A stretch of 44,785 bases of DNA from Bellilinea sp034411135 (GCA_034411135.1 DAOUMN010000034.1:1-44785); one strand, 5' to 3'. Positions 7,694 to 16,903 are shown, counted from the first letter of the stretch. Translations and numbers: made by a program. The notes: a model not told the origin generated them from the sequence alone.

Positions 7694-7727
7694 AAAAACC
7701 GTAAAAATAGCGCTTTTACGGTTTTTT
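7694..7727 (+). terminator. Intrinsic terminator between the two paralogs
   Basis: AACCGTAAAA (7697-7706) and TTTTACGGTT (7714-7723) form a perfect 10-bp stem with a 7-base loop, followed by more T residues. It lies 34 bases after the first paralog's stop, so the paralogs are transcribed separately. Confidence 0.88.
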
Positions 7728-7776
7728 CTGCTACAATGGGCTGGCACAATCTATACAACATGGAGATACTTAGTCA

Positions 7777-8823
7777 ATGAAAATTAACCGCATTGCGCCG
7801 TGGGGGATCTTAGCGCTCATCCTACTGGCTACAGCGGTTTTTCCGCTTAAAGCACTGGCACAGACCGAACCGCCGGTCACCCCGCAGGACAACGGAGTCG
7901 TTTTCCTGCCGCTGGTCAGCAACGGGTCTAGCACCCGACCAACCCCCAACCCCACCCCGCGCCCGACCATCATCCCCAACCCGCAGTTGGGCAACATCAT
8001 CGATCACACCACCCTGCCGCTCTACGACCAGATTCCCGCCCAGTACCTGCGCGCCGCCGAGCAGATCCGCTTTTACTTTATCGACAGCAGTGTCGGACAA
8101 AATATAAATGAAGCCCTAAGCTGCCTGGCAGCGCCCAACTGGGGCGCCAGTGTCAGCGGCTGTCGCCGGCATTACACCGACTCATCCCTGACCACCTGGA
8201 AGACCTTTACCACCAGTGACACCAACATTCCCGCGGTGATCCAGTTCCCCGGCGGGAACAACAACAGCAACATCCGCTTTAACTTCATGGGCGATGTCCC
8301 CGAAGAACTGCCTTACAGCGGCACCTGGTACGGCCAACTGGAATACTTTGTCACCACTTACCCGTCGGAAGCCAGCAACTGGGACATCATCACCCTGAAG
8401 CACAATTACCTGCACGTGGGTACGAGTTCGAACATCGACCAGGTATACTTCGACCCCAATTACAACGGCTACAACATTTACGACATTCTCGAACTGGAAT
8501 CCCGTTACCCCAACAAGGTATTTGTTTATTGGACCACTTCGCTGGCGCGCACGATTGGCACCAGCCAGTCCGAAAGCTTCAATAACCAGATGCGCCAGTT
8601 CGCGCGCAACAACAACAAGATCCTCATCGACGTAGCGGACATCCTCAGCCACACCCCGGAAGGCAATGAATGCCGCAACAGTCAGGGTTACCAGATCATT
8701 TGCCGCGAGTACACCACCGAATCGGCTGGCGGGCACCTGGGCAGCGTTTCAGGCGGCAAACTGCGGCTTGCCAAGGCAGTCTGGATTTTGCTGGCGCAGC
8801 TGGCAGGCTGGCAGGGACCCTGA
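7777..8823 (+). CDS. Secreted protein, second of a tandem paralog pair
   Basis: These 348 residues have a cleavable-type signal peptide (about 1-29, ending ALAQ), then VFLPLVSNG, a motif common after signal peptides in Chloroflexota, and a short Pro/Thr linker. The domain from about 68 aligns throughout with the preceding protein: NIIDHTTLPLYDQIP, FIDSSVGQNI, IQFPGGN, LKHNYLHV, YWTTSLARTIGT, VADILSHTPEGN and YTTESAGGHLGSVSGGK. The conserved Ser, His-Asn and Gly-Gly-His-Leu blocks would fit an SGNH-like enzyme, but I cannot show this. It has its own transcription unit, bounded by terminators on both sides. The absence of the long linker suggests free secretion rather than anchoring. Confidence 0.87.
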   Translation: MKINRIAPWGILALILLATAVFPLKALAQTEPPVTPQDNGVVFLPLVSNGSSTRPTPNPTPRPTIIPNPQLGNIIDHTTLPLYDQIPAQYLRAAEQIRFYFIDSSVGQNINEALSCLAAPNWGASVSGCRRHYTDSSLTTWKTFTTSDTNIPAVIQFPGGNNNSNIRFNFMGDVPEELPYSGTWYGQLEYFVTTYPSEASNWDIITLKHNYLHVGTSSNIDQVYFDPNYNGYNIYDILELESRYPNKVFVYWTTSLARTIGTSQSESFNNQMRQFARNNNKILIDVADILSHTPEGNECRNSQGYQIICREYTTESAGGHLGSVSGGKLRLAKAVWILLAQLAGWQGP

Positions 8824-8877
8824 GCCCTTGATCCGCCGTGCTCAACAAGTCCGTGTTGATTTACCCACTGCCGTACA

Positions 8878-8906
8878 GCCGCCCCTGGTTGCGCGGCAGA
8901 TTTTTT
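8878..8906 (+). terminator. Intrinsic terminator after the second paralog
   Basis: GCCGC (8878-8882) pairs with GCGGC (8893-8897), followed by AGA and six T residues (8901-8906). The stem is short but the T-run is good, and it lies 55 bases after the stop codon. Confidence 0.6.
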
Positions 8907-8933
8907 GCAGCCAGCGGGGCGGTAATTTTATGG

Positions 8934-8939
8934 TATAGT
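8934..8939 (+). promoter_or_regulatory. -10 element before the TPR-GGDEF gene
   Basis: TATAGT lies about 100 bases before the start codon at 9041, just after the preceding terminator. The -35 region is poor. A small GGCTGTTTCAGCC hairpin follows in the leader. Confidence 0.4.
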
Positions 8940-9040
8940 TAGGCTGTTTCAGCCGTTTCCCAGTCCGTTGATCTTTACGCCATGCCAAAATCATTCCGCC
9001 CGGCACAGCTGCCGGAGCGGGATTTGGATTAACCGATTCC

Positions 9041-10696
9041 ATGAATGCCGAAACTCCCCTTCCCACGCTTGAACTGTTCGCCGAGTTGCAGCGCCTGAAC
9101 CAACAGGCGCTGGACTTGCTGGACGCCGATCCGGCGGAAGGGTTGAAAATCATCTACGCCGCCATGCGCCTGGGCGAGGCTCACAGCCAGGAGAATGCGC
9201 AAATCCAACAAGCACTGGCAGAGTGCCGGGTTACCCGCGGCAGGCTGCATATGAAAAACGCCGCCTACGATGAAGCGCTGACAGACTTCAACCAGGCGCT
9301 GCGCCAGTTTCAGGATCTATCTCGCCAGCGGGATGCAATTGTGGCTCGCTCGTACATTGGCGTGGCTTACGCCCACATGGGCGAATACGCCGACGCACTG
9401 GAGCATTTGTTCGAATCGCTCAAAAAAGCCCAGGCAATGGGAGAGCGCATGCTCAGCGCCGAGATCACCAATGATATTTGCTACACCTATGTAATGATCG
9501 GACAGCCGGAACTGGCTATTCCGCACCTGCACGATGCCATCCAAACACTGCGCGAATTCAATGAGCCGATGCGCCTGGGCTGGGCATTAGACAGCCTGGG
9601 CATGGCTTACCTGCACACCGGTGATCCGCAGCAAGCGCTACAGTACGAGAACGAAGCCATCCACATTTCCGAGCAGATCCAAGCCTGGCAGGACCTGGCA
9701 GCCTACCTGAACAACAGCGGGGAAATCTACCTGGCGCTCGGCGACGACAGCGCGGCAATCGCCGCCTACCAGAGTGCGCTGCAAGTATCGCGGCGCTACA
9801 ACTTCCACGCCGAGACGACCATTACGTTGCTCAACCTGGGCAAGCTGCACACCGAGCGCGGTCACATGGATGCTGCCGAAGCCGCACTGCAGGAAGCGCT
9901 GGCGCTGGCACGCCAGACCCGCCGCCAGCAGCAATTAATGGAATCTTACCGCGCGCTTTCTGACCTGTACGAGAAAAAGGGACAGCCAGCCGCCGCGCTG
10001 GAGATGTTCAAAAGCTACCACTCCCTCGCTCAGGCAATGAACGACCAGGAAACCGACCGGCGCATCCGCCGCATGCAGGTACTGCACCAGTTGGAAACAC
10101 TGCGCCGCGAGGCAGCCGCCTTCCAGCAGAAAGCCTTCGAACTGCAGCGCAAGGTCGAGGAACAGCAGCGCAACCAGGTAAGGCTGGAAAAGCTTGCCCG
10201 CACCGATTCGCTCACCCGCAGCCTGAATCGCCGCGCGCTGTTCGATACCGGGCAGGCAGCCTTCCAGGAAGCGCGCAAAAACGGCCAGCCGTTGACGGTG
10301 ATTATGTTCGACCTGGATAATTTCAAGGAAATCAACGACCAGTACGGTCATCTGGTTGGCGATCAGGTGCTGGCAGTGCTGGTGGAACGCATCCGCCACC
10401 GCCTGCGCGACAGCGACTCACTGGCGCGCTACGGCGGCGAGGAATTCAGCATCCTCATGCCGGGAATGACCCTGGAACAGGGCTTGAACGCAGCGGAACG
10501 TGTGCGCGCGGCGGTATCCGAATCGCCGGTGCGCATCGGCAATACTCAATTAAACGTAACCATCAGCCTGGGAGTGACCACGGCAACCCTGCCCCACTTC
10601 CCGCGCACCTTCAAAGACCTGCTCCGCCAGGCGGATCAGGCGCTGTACGCGGCAAAGAACAGCGGGCGCAATTGCGTGCGCGCCTACAGCGGCTAA
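9041..10696 (+). CDS. TPR-repeat diguanylate cyclase (GGDEF)
   Basis: This soluble protein has 551 residues. About eight TPR helix pairs (about 5-345), with typical AxxxLGxAYxxxGxxxxAL patterns, lead through a charged coiled coil (about 345-385) into a GGDEF domain (about 385-550). The active loop is GGEEF at 465-469. An RxxD motif (RDSD) lies five residues before it, the inhibitory site that binds product c-di-GMP. It should make c-di-GMP from two GTP and feed back on itself. The TPR part probably senses a protein or ligand. It converges on ettA with only 6 bases between the stop codons. Confidence 0.92.
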   Translation: MNAETPLPTLELFAELQRLNQQALDLLDADPAEGLKIIYAAMRLGEAHSQENAQIQQALAECRVTRGRLHMKNAAYDEALTDFNQALRQFQDLSRQRDAIVARSYIGVAYAHMGEYADALEHLFESLKKAQAMGERMLSAEITNDICYTYVMIGQPELAIPHLHDAIQTLREFNEPMRLGWALDSLGMAYLHTGDPQQALQYENEAIHISEQIQAWQDLAAYLNNSGEIYLALGDDSAAIAAYQSALQVSRRYNFHAETTITLLNLGKLHTERGHMDAAEAALQEALALARQTRRQQQLMESYRALSDLYEKKGQPAAALEMFKSYHSLAQAMNDQETDRRIRRMQVLHQLETLRREAAAFQQKAFELQRKVEEQQRNQVRLEKLARTDSLTRSLNRRALFDTGQAAFQEARKNGQPLTVIMFDLDNFKEINDQYGHLVGDQVLAVLVERIRHRLRDSDSLARYGGEEFSILMPGMTLEQGLNAAERVRAAVSESPVRIGNTQLNVTISLGVTTATLPHFPRTFKDLLRQADQALYAAKNSGRNCVRAYSG

Positions 10697-10702
10697 GAAG
10701 CG

Positions 10703-12385
10703 CTAACGGGTCAGCTTGCGGTAGGTGATGCGGTGGGGCTGGTCGGCGGCAATCCCCAGCCGTGCGCGGCGGTCGGCTTCGTACTGGGTGTAATTGCCAT
10801 CGTAAAAGACCACCCGGCTATCGCCCTCGAAGGCAAGTATGTGCGTGGCGATGCGGTCGAGAAACCAGCGGTCATGCGAGACAACCAGCGCGCAGCCGCC
10901 GAAGTTGAGCAGAGCATCTTCCAGCGCGCGCAGGGTGTTGACATCCAGGTCATTGGTGGGCTCATCGAGCAGGAGGACATTGGCGCCTTGCTTGAGGATA
11001 CGCGCAAGGTGGACGCGGTTGCGCTCGCCGCCGGACAAGGCAGCCACCTTTTTTTGCTGATCGCTGCCGGTGAAGTTGAAACGGGCAACGTAGGCGCGTG
11101 AATTAACCTCACGGCTGCCCAGGCGCAGCATCTCCTGCCCATCCGAGATCATCTGCCACACAGTTTTTTCGGGATCGAGCACGTCGCGGGATTGATCCAC
11201 GTAGGCTAATTGAACCGTCTCGCCAATGCGAATGCTGCCCGAGTCGGGCTGCTCCTGCCCGGTGATCATGCGCAGCAGGGTGGTCTTACCAGCACCGTTG
11301 GCGCCGATCACACCGATGATTCCACCAGCGGGCAGCGAGAATGACATATCCTCGATGAGCAAACGCTCGCCGTAGGCTTTGCTGACATGATCGGCTTCGA
11401 TGACGAGGTTGCCCAGGCGCTGCCCGGGGGGAATGTAAATTTCCAGGTCGCGCGCCAACGATTCGGTTTCCTGCCCAAGCAGGCGCTCGTAAGCCTGGAT
11501 GCGGGCTTTGGATTTGGCGTGCCGGGCGCGCGGCGCCATGCGCACCCACTCCAGTTCGCGCTCCAGGGTGCGAATACGTTCCGATTCGGCTTTTTCTTCG
11601 TTCTGCAGACGGGCTTTTTTCTGTTCCAGCCAGCCGGAATAATTGCCCTTGTAGGGGATTCCGCGCCCGCGGTCGAGTTCGAGGATCCAGCCCGCCACGT
11701 TGTCGAGGAAGTAGCGGTCGTGCGTGACGGCGATCACCGTGCCAGGGTATTGCTGCAGGTGACGTTCGAGCCAGGCAACCGTCTCCGCGTCGAGGTGGTT
11801 GGTCGGCTCGTCAAGCAGGAGGATATCCGGTTTTTGTAACAGCAGTCGGCAAAGCGCGACTCGGCGGCGCTCGCCGCCGGAAAGGACCCGCACCGGGGTT
11901 TCTGGCGGCGGGCAACGCAAGGCTTCCATTGCCATTTCCAGGCGGGCGTCAATATCCCAGGCGTCCAGGTGGTCGATCTGCTCCTGCACTTCGCCCTGTT
12001 CCTGGATCAGTGCGTCAAGCGCATCGGGATCAAGCGGTTCGGCAAAGCGGTCACTGATTTCGTTGAAACGCCGCAGCAAATCGAAAGCACGTTGAGCACC
12101 TTCGGCAACAATTTCGCGCACGGTGCGAGTTTCGTCCAGCACGGGCTCCTGAGGCAGGTAGCCAATGGTGTAACCCGGAGCAAGCACCGTTTCGCCATTG
12201 AAATCACGATCAACCCCGGCAAGAATACGCAGCAGGCTGCTCTTGCCGGCACCATTCAATCCAATCACGCCGATTTTGGCGCCATAAAAATACGAAATGT
12301 AAATATCCTGCAAAACCGGCTTTTTATCGTAGAACTTGCTCACGCCGATCATGGAATAGATGATTTTATTCACTTCACTGGTCAT
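10703..12385 (-). CDS. ettA: Energy-dependent translational throttle EttA (ABC-F ATPase)
   Basis: The 560 residues carry two ABC ATPase domains and no membrane segments. The first has a Walker A GLNGAGKSS (about 43-51), signature LSGGERRRVA and Walker B ILLLDEPTNHLD. The second has GANGAGKTT, LSGGERNRVH and VLLLDEPTNDLD. A basic linker with the ARHAKSKARIQAYE segment lies between them, and the arm insertion matches the EttA subfamily, as does the length (about 555 in E. coli). EttA binds the ribosomal E site and couples translation to the ATP/ADP ratio. The start uses GAGG upstream. It is a single-gene unit between two plus-strand genes. Confidence 0.95.
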   Translation of the reverse strand: MTSEVNKIIYSMIGVSKFYDKKPVLQDIYISYFYGAKIGVIGLNGAGKSSLLRILAGVDRDFNGETVLAPGYTIGYLPQEPVLDETRTVREIVAEGAQRAFDLLRRFNEISDRFAEPLDPDALDALIQEQGEVQEQIDHLDAWDIDARLEMAMEALRCPPPETPVRVLSGGERRRVALCRLLLQKPDILLLDEPTNHLDAETVAWLERHLQQYPGTVIAVTHDRYFLDNVAGWILELDRGRGIPYKGNYSGWLEQKKARLQNEEKAESERIRTLERELEWVRMAPRARHAKSKARIQAYERLLGQETESLARDLEIYIPPGQRLGNLVIEADHVSKAYGERLLIEDMSFSLPAGGIIGVIGANGAGKTTLLRMITGQEQPDSGSIRIGETVQLAYVDQSRDVLDPEKTVWQMISDGQEMLRLGSREVNSRAYVARFNFTGSDQQKKVAALSGGERNRVHLARILKQGANVLLLDEPTNDLDVNTLRALEDALLNFGGCALVVSHDRWFLDRIATHILAFEGDSRVVFYDGNYTQYEADRRARLGIAADQPHRITYRKLTR

Positions 12386-12653
12386 GGCTGCCTCGCTGAA
12401 ATTGTAACCGAAATATGCCTGTAGAGGTCGTTCCTGAACGCAGGAGACACACGAAAATAATGGTGAGGAGAGCTCTTAAGCCGCCTGCTCAGTCCATGCA
12501 CGTCACAACCCGGCTGGCTTTTTCGCACCGAGGCAGGGCTCCAGTCCGCATTGAGCAGATTGTGTTATGATTTTACCGAAGGACGCACCGGATGGATACG
12601 GATTTCACCTTTCCAATCATCGTTCCATTTATTTTCATAGGAGGCAAGGAATC

Positions 12654-13571
12654 ATGCGAACGATCAAACTAGGTATCAGCAATCTGCAGGTTCCGGTAGT
12701 GGCGGTGGGTTGTATGCGCATCGACCGGCTGGATGCCGCCCAAGCCGAACGGTTTGTTAAAACGGCGCTTGAACTGGGGGCAAACTTTTTCGACCATGCA
12801 GATATCTACGGCGGCGGAGCGTGCGAGGAGATTTTTGCACGCGCTATTGGGATGAACCCCGCAGTGCGCGATAGGGTGCTTCTGCAGTCGAAATGCGGAA
12901 TTCGCGAAAACCGCTACGACTTTTCCAAAGATCATATTCTCAACGCGGTGGACGGCAGCCTGAAGCGCCTGCGCACAGACTACCTGGACGTACTGCTGCT
13001 GCACCGCCCGGATGCGCTGGTCGAGCCGGAGGAAGTCGCCGAGGCGTTCGATATTCTCGAATCCAGCGGCAAGGTGCGGCATTTCGGCGTGTCCAACCAG
13101 AAACCGATGCAGATCGAGCTGCTCAAAAAGTTCGTCCGCCAGCCCATCCTTGCCAACCAGCTGCAATTGAGCATCACTCATGCCAATATGATCTCCAACG
13201 GCATGCAGGTCAACATGGAAACCCCAGCGGGCATAGACCGCGACGGGAGCATTCTGGATTACTGCCGTCTGCACGAAATCACCATCCAGCCGTGGTCACC
13301 GTTCTTGTACGGCTTTTTCGAAGGGGTCTTCCTGGGAAGCGATAAGTTTCCTGCTCTAAACGCCAGCATCGACGAAATTGCCGCCCGCTACGCGGTAACG
13401 AATACAACCATCGCCATCGCCTGGCTGCTGCGCCACCCGGCAAACATGCAGCCGGTGACCGGCACGATGAATATCGAACGGCTGCGCGATTGCGTCAAAG
13501 CAGCCGATGTGTTCCTGACCCGCGAAGAATGGTACGAAATCTACCTGTCAGCAGGCAACATTCTGCCTTAA
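12654..13571 (+). CDS. Aldo/keto reductase, YdhF-like
   Basis: The ATG at 12654 follows AGGAGG by nine bases, which excludes the longer open frame from 12567. The 305 residues form an AKR TIM barrel. The catalytic tetrad is visible as Asp in FFDHADIYG, Tyr in the same motif, Lys in LLQSKCGI and His in LLLHRPD. The C-terminal NADPH phosphate-binding stretch is GTMNIERLRDC. The overall sequence (VGCMRID..., QLSITHANMI..., IQPWSP) matches the YdhF branch of oxidoreductases, whose natural substrate is unclear. It appears monocistronic. Confidence 0.93.
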   Translation: MRTIKLGISNLQVPVVAVGCMRIDRLDAAQAERFVKTALELGANFFDHADIYGGGACEEIFARAIGMNPAVRDRVLLQSKCGIRENRYDFSKDHILNAVDGSLKRLRTDYLDVLLLHRPDALVEPEEVAEAFDILESSGKVRHFGVSNQKPMQIELLKKFVRQPILANQLQLSITHANMISNGMQVNMETPAGIDRDGSILDYCRLHEITIQPWSPFLYGFFEGVFLGSDKFPALNASIDEIAARYAVTNTTIAIAWLLRHPANMQPVTGTMNIERLRDCVKAADVFLTREEWYEIYLSAGNILP

Positions 13572-13680
13572 ACGGAGGGTTTCTGGCATTACTACCTGGC
13601 TTGGCTGCTGTCGATACCGTTAAGTAAAAAAACGGTTTATATTAACGAAATTTTTATTCATTTCGCTGCCGCATCGTGCA

Positions 13681-13686
13681 TATAAT
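13681..13686 (+). promoter_or_regulatory. -10 element before the 7TM-GGDEF gene
   Basis: A perfect TATAAT lies 71 bases before the ATG at 13758. The -35 position reads TTCATT or similar and is weak. Just upstream, CGAAAT and ATTTCG (13646-13665) form an inverted repeat with an 8-base AT spacer, which could be an operator. Confidence 0.45.
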
Positions 13687-13757
13687 TTACTCACCGTGTA
13701 ATCATATTCATCAGCACTTGCAAGTTTTCGGGTCACGGGCTATCGAGTTAAGCCGTT

Positions 13758-15311
13758 ATGCAGCAAGCGCCAACTGTTCTCATCATTTTGCTGGGGATTT
13801 CCGGCATGATCCTGGTCTACATGGCTGCCTGGGCGCAATTGCGCCACCGCGTTCCGGCAGCGCGCGAATTTTCGCTGCTCTCCCTGGCAATTGCGCTCTA
13901 CACACTCGGCTATGCCATCGAAATCACCCGCATTGACCTGAAAGGGGCACTGGAAGCCATCCGCATCGAATATCTTGGGCTGGCGTTCTTGCCTGCGCTG
14001 ATACTGATGTTCGCGCTGACTTTCGTGCGTCAAAAACGGCTGCCCGCGCACGTAATTGCCCTGCTGTTGGTCATTCCGCTAATCACCCTGGGATTGGTCT
14101 TCACAATCGAACAACACAATCTGTATTATGTTAATCCGCAGGTCGTACAAGGCGAATTTTTCGCCGTGTTGACCTTCGAGCGTGGACCCTGGTACAACAT
14201 TCAGATCACCTACCTGATGACCGCGGCAACCCTTGCGGTGATCCTGTTCTTTATCAACGCCGTGCGTTCGGAGAAGAAACGCCGCCGCCAGGCAGTTGCT
14301 GTAGCAATTGGTTCGTTGATTCCGGTCGTAGAAGGTTTTTTGTACTTCAACAACTTGATTCCCGGCAATATTGACGCCGCTCCATTTGCCCTTGCCCTTT
14401 CGGTGTGTGTCTTTGCGGTCGCGCTGTTCAAACTGGGCTTGTTCGAAATCGTCCCCGCCGCACGCGAAATGGCAATCGATTCGGTTCGGGAGGGCTTTCT
14501 GGTGGTCGACCGCCTGGGGCAGCTGCATGATCTGAACAAAGCCGCACGGCTGCTGCCCGGCGCGGAGGAACTTAAGATCGGTCAACGCCTGCCGCCGGAT
14601 AACCCGCTGGTGCTCAACCTCAGCCCGCTGCTGGACGGCAGCAACGAAAATGTCGGCTTTACCGTTGACCACCCCTACGGTAAGGCATGCTATTACAATG
14701 CCCGCGCCTACACGATCTCCGACCCGTTCTCTGGCAGCGGCGGAATTGCCATCTTAATTAGCGATGTGAGCGAGACCACCGGTCTGGTGCGTCAGCTACA
14801 CCACCAGGCAAACACCGACGAACTCACCGGCATTTTGAACCGCCGCCACCTGATGGAACTTGGCTCCCACCAGGTAGATCTGGCGCAGCGCACTGGCATG
14901 CCGCTGGGGGTGATCCTGATCGACCTGGATCACTTTAAGACCGTCAACGATCGATTCGGTCACCAGGCGGGGGATGACGTGCTGCGCCGCGTGGCGGATT
15001 GTTTTCGCCATGGCGTGCGGAGCGTGGATATCCTTGGGCGTTACGGCGGGGAAGAATTCGTTGTCTTTCTGCCCGGCGCCGACCTGAACGGCACCATCCA
15101 TATTGCCGGTCGCCTCAAACAGGCGCTCGCCAGTGCGGATATCCGCGCCAGTCAAGAACCGTTGACGATCACCGCCAGTTTCGGCGTTCATTCGACTGTG
15201 CCGTGCGAGGGAGAAACCATTGACGATCTGCTAAAAAGCGCCGACCGGGCGCAGTACGAAGCCAAGGCACGCGGGCGTAATTGTGTGGCGTGGCTAACCC
15301 CGGAAAACTAG
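13758..15311 (+). CDS. Membrane diguanylate cyclase with 7TM sensor, PAS-like and GGDEF domains
   Basis: The 517 residues begin with seven predicted membrane helices (about 5-225), matching the N-terminal 7TM sensor module of many histidine kinases (FSLLSLAIALYTLGYAIEI, LPALILMFAL, RRRQAVAVAIG). A PAS-like segment (about 230-345) contains REGFLVVDRLGQL. The GGDEF domain (about 350-515) has NTDELTGILNRRHL, LIDLDHFKTVND and GGEEF at 430-434. RSVD sits five residues ahead as the inhibitory c-di-GMP site. It should produce c-di-GMP at the membrane in response to an unknown hydrophobic or membrane signal. It is monocistronic. Confidence 0.93.
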   Translation: MQQAPTVLIILLGISGMILVYMAAWAQLRHRVPAAREFSLLSLAIALYTLGYAIEITRIDLKGALEAIRIEYLGLAFLPALILMFALTFVRQKRLPAHVIALLLVIPLITLGLVFTIEQHNLYYVNPQVVQGEFFAVLTFERGPWYNIQITYLMTAATLAVILFFINAVRSEKKRRRQAVAVAIGSLIPVVEGFLYFNNLIPGNIDAAPFALALSVCVFAVALFKLGLFEIVPAAREMAIDSVREGFLVVDRLGQLHDLNKAARLLPGAEELKIGQRLPPDNPLVLNLSPLLDGSNENVGFTVDHPYGKACYYNARAYTISDPFSGSGGIAILISDVSETTGLVRQLHHQANTDELTGILNRRHLMELGSHQVDLAQRTGMPLGVILIDLDHFKTVNDRFGHQAGDDVLRRVADCFRHGVRSVDILGRYGGEEFVVFLPGADLNGTIHIAGRLKQALASADIRASQEPLTITASFGVHSTVPCEGETIDDLLKSADRAQYEAKARGRNCVAWLTPEN

Positions 15312-15384
15312 GCATCTGCCCGGCATGAGTCGGCGCTGCGGGGTTTGGCTTTCCAAATGCCGCAGCCGTGGCGCTCAATGCCGG

Positions 15385-15390
15385 TATAAT
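15385..15390 (+). promoter_or_regulatory. -10 element before the HIT-family gene
   Basis: A perfect TATAAT lies 55 bases before the ATG at 15445. I see no good -35 box, so this is tentative. Confidence 0.4.
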
Positions 15391-15444
15391 ACTATCACGG
15401 CTGCCAAACTTCTCCGCGGCTTCAAAATCAGAAGAAAGATCACC

Positions 15445-15891
15445 ATGCAAACGTTAATCCACCAACGGGTCGCCGCCGCCCAGGCAGGACAAAATCCAAC
15501 CATCATTTGCCGGATGCCGTCTGGCTGGGCAGCGCTGGGCGATGCGCAATTTCTGTGTGGTTATTCCCTGCTCCTGCCAGACCCGGTGGTTGAAGACTTG
15601 AACGCGCTCGACCATCCCGCGCGGATGCGTTACCTGCTGGATATGAGTATTATCGGCGATGCGCTGCTTGAGGTGACGGGCGCGTATCGTATCAACTACG
15701 AGATCCTTGGCAATTCCGATCCGGCATTGCACGCGCATATCTTCCCGCGTTACCTGTCGGAACCGGATGCCCTGCGCACGCGTCCACCCTTCTTCTACCC
15801 ACCCGAACAGCAGTACGCGGTGCCGTTCGACCCGCAGCGCGACCGTGCGTTGATGATCCAAATTGCTGCGGCGATTGCCCAGCGGATATAA
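15445..15891 (+). CDS. HIT-family nucleotide hydrolase-like protein
   Basis: I chose ATG 15445 (MQTLIHQRV...), preceded by AGAAAGA. The upstream open frame is arginine-rich and overlaps the promoter. The 148 residues contain NSDPALHAHIFPRY (about 86-99), corresponding to the histidine triad region of Fhit/Ap4A-type HIT proteins. Two histidines (H-x-H) are kept and the third position is Phe-Pro-Arg, close to other degenerate HIT members. These enzymes cleave nucleoside phosphoanhydrides such as ApnA or AMP-lysine. Loss of the third His may alter the activity. Confidence 0.78.
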   Translation: MQTLIHQRVAAAQAGQNPTIICRMPSGWAALGDAQFLCGYSLLLPDPVVEDLNALDHPARMRYLLDMSIIGDALLEVTGAYRINYEILGNSDPALHAHIFPRYLSEPDALRTRPPFFYPPEQQYAVPFDPQRDRALMIQIAAAIAQRI

Positions 15892-15930
15892 GGCGCGCTC
15901 CGTGTCCGTTGAGGATTAGCGAGGTTTGCG

Positions 15931-16296
15931 ATGGTTAGCGAAAACGCCCTTCAAATAGTTCGAATGTTCAACCAGGCGCTTAACGACCATGACGTGGACG
16001 GTATGCTGGAACTGCTGACCGAAGACAGCGTTTTCGAAAACACCGCTCCCGCCCCAGACGGGACGCGCTACACAGGCAAAGCCACGCTGCGCGCCTTCTG
16101 GAGTGACTTTTTTCGCGCTGCGCGCGATCAGCGCATCGAGATCGAGGAAATGTTTGCCGTCGGCGAGCGCTGCGTCATGCGCTGGACGTATCACTGGCGC
16201 AATGCCTCCGGGCAGATGAGCCGCGTGCGCGGGGTGGACATCTACCGCCTGCACGGCGGGCTGATTGCCGAAAAATTATCCTATGTCAAAGGCTGA
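15931..16296 (+). CDS. SnoaL/NTF2-like small protein
   Basis: These 121 residues have the NTF2/SnoaL cone-fold pattern. An N-terminal helix, VRMFNQALNDHDVDGMLELLTEDSVFEN, is followed by a GKATLRAFWSDFF helix and four C-terminal strands ending VRGVDIYRLHGGLIAEKLSYVKG. Such proteins act as small-molecule isomerases or cyclases, or as ligand-binding dimers. Without substrate residues I recognise, no reaction is assigned. The 3' end overlaps the start of the following acetyltransferase, so the two are co-expressed. Confidence 0.85.
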   Translation: MVSENALQIVRMFNQALNDHDVDGMLELLTEDSVFENTAPAPDGTRYTGKATLRAFWSDFFRAARDQRIEIEEMFAVGERCVMRWTYHWRNASGQMSRVRGVDIYRLHGGLIAEKLSYVKG

Positions 16297-16876
16297 TCAG
16301 AGCATGCAAATCGGCGACCTCGACCCCGTGGATAAACGCGCCATCCAGCAGACAGCGGCGCTGCTGCAGGCAGGCTTTGCCAGCAGTGGCAGCCAGGACT
16401 GGCAGAATGTGCAGGATGCATTGGAGGAGATTCACGAATCGCTCAATCCGGGCAGGATCAGCCGCGTGGCGCGGGCAGCGGACGGAACCGTCATTGGCTG
16501 GATTGCCGGTGCGCCGCTCTATGATGGTCAGGTGTGGGAGTTGCACCCACTGGTGGTGGCGGTTGAGCAGCGCGGCAAGGGCATTGGGCGGGCGCTTGTA
16601 GCGGACTTTGAGGAACAGGTACGCCAGCGCGGCGGCGGGACGATCTTTCTCGGCACGGACGATGAAAACCAGCGCACATCGCTGGGCGGAATCGATCTGT
16701 ATCCCAACCCGCTGGAGGCGCTTGCCAGCCTGTGCAACCTGGGCGGGCACCCGTTCGAGTTCTACCGCAAGGCAGGGTTCAGCGTGGTGGGGGTAATCCC
16801 CGACGCCAACGGTTTTGGTAAACCGGATATTCTGATGACCAAACGGGTGTCCGCCAAACCGCAGAGGACAGGCTAA
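16283..16876 (+). CDS. GNAT acetyltransferase resembling aminoglycoside 6'-N-acetyltransferases
   Basis: The 197-residue reading from ATG 16283 overlaps the previous gene. An ATG at 16304 (MQIGDLDPVD) is an equally good start. The acetyl-CoA motif is VAVEQRGKGIGRALV. Downstream the sequence follows AAC(6')-Ii/Ih-type enzymes closely: WELHPLVV, LGTDDENQRTSL, a DLYPNPLE segment, HPFEFYRKAGFSVVGVIPDANG and KPDILM. That family acetylates the 6'-amino group of aminoglycosides, though some members have housekeeping substrates. Resistance is possible but not shown. The gene sits in a normal chromosomal setting with no mobile element nearby, so it looks intrinsic. Confidence 0.85.
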   Translation: MSKADQSMQIGDLDPVDKRAIQQTAALLQAGFASSGSQDWQNVQDALEEIHESLNPGRISRVARAADGTVIGWIAGAPLYDGQVWELHPLVVAVEQRGKGIGRALVADFEEQVRQRGGGTIFLGTDDENQRTSLGGIDLYPNPLEALASLCNLGGHPFEFYRKAGFSVVGVIPDANGFGKPDILMTKRVSAKPQRTG

Positions 16877-16903
16877 ATATCATTTCAAGCGAGAGTTTCG
16901 GGG

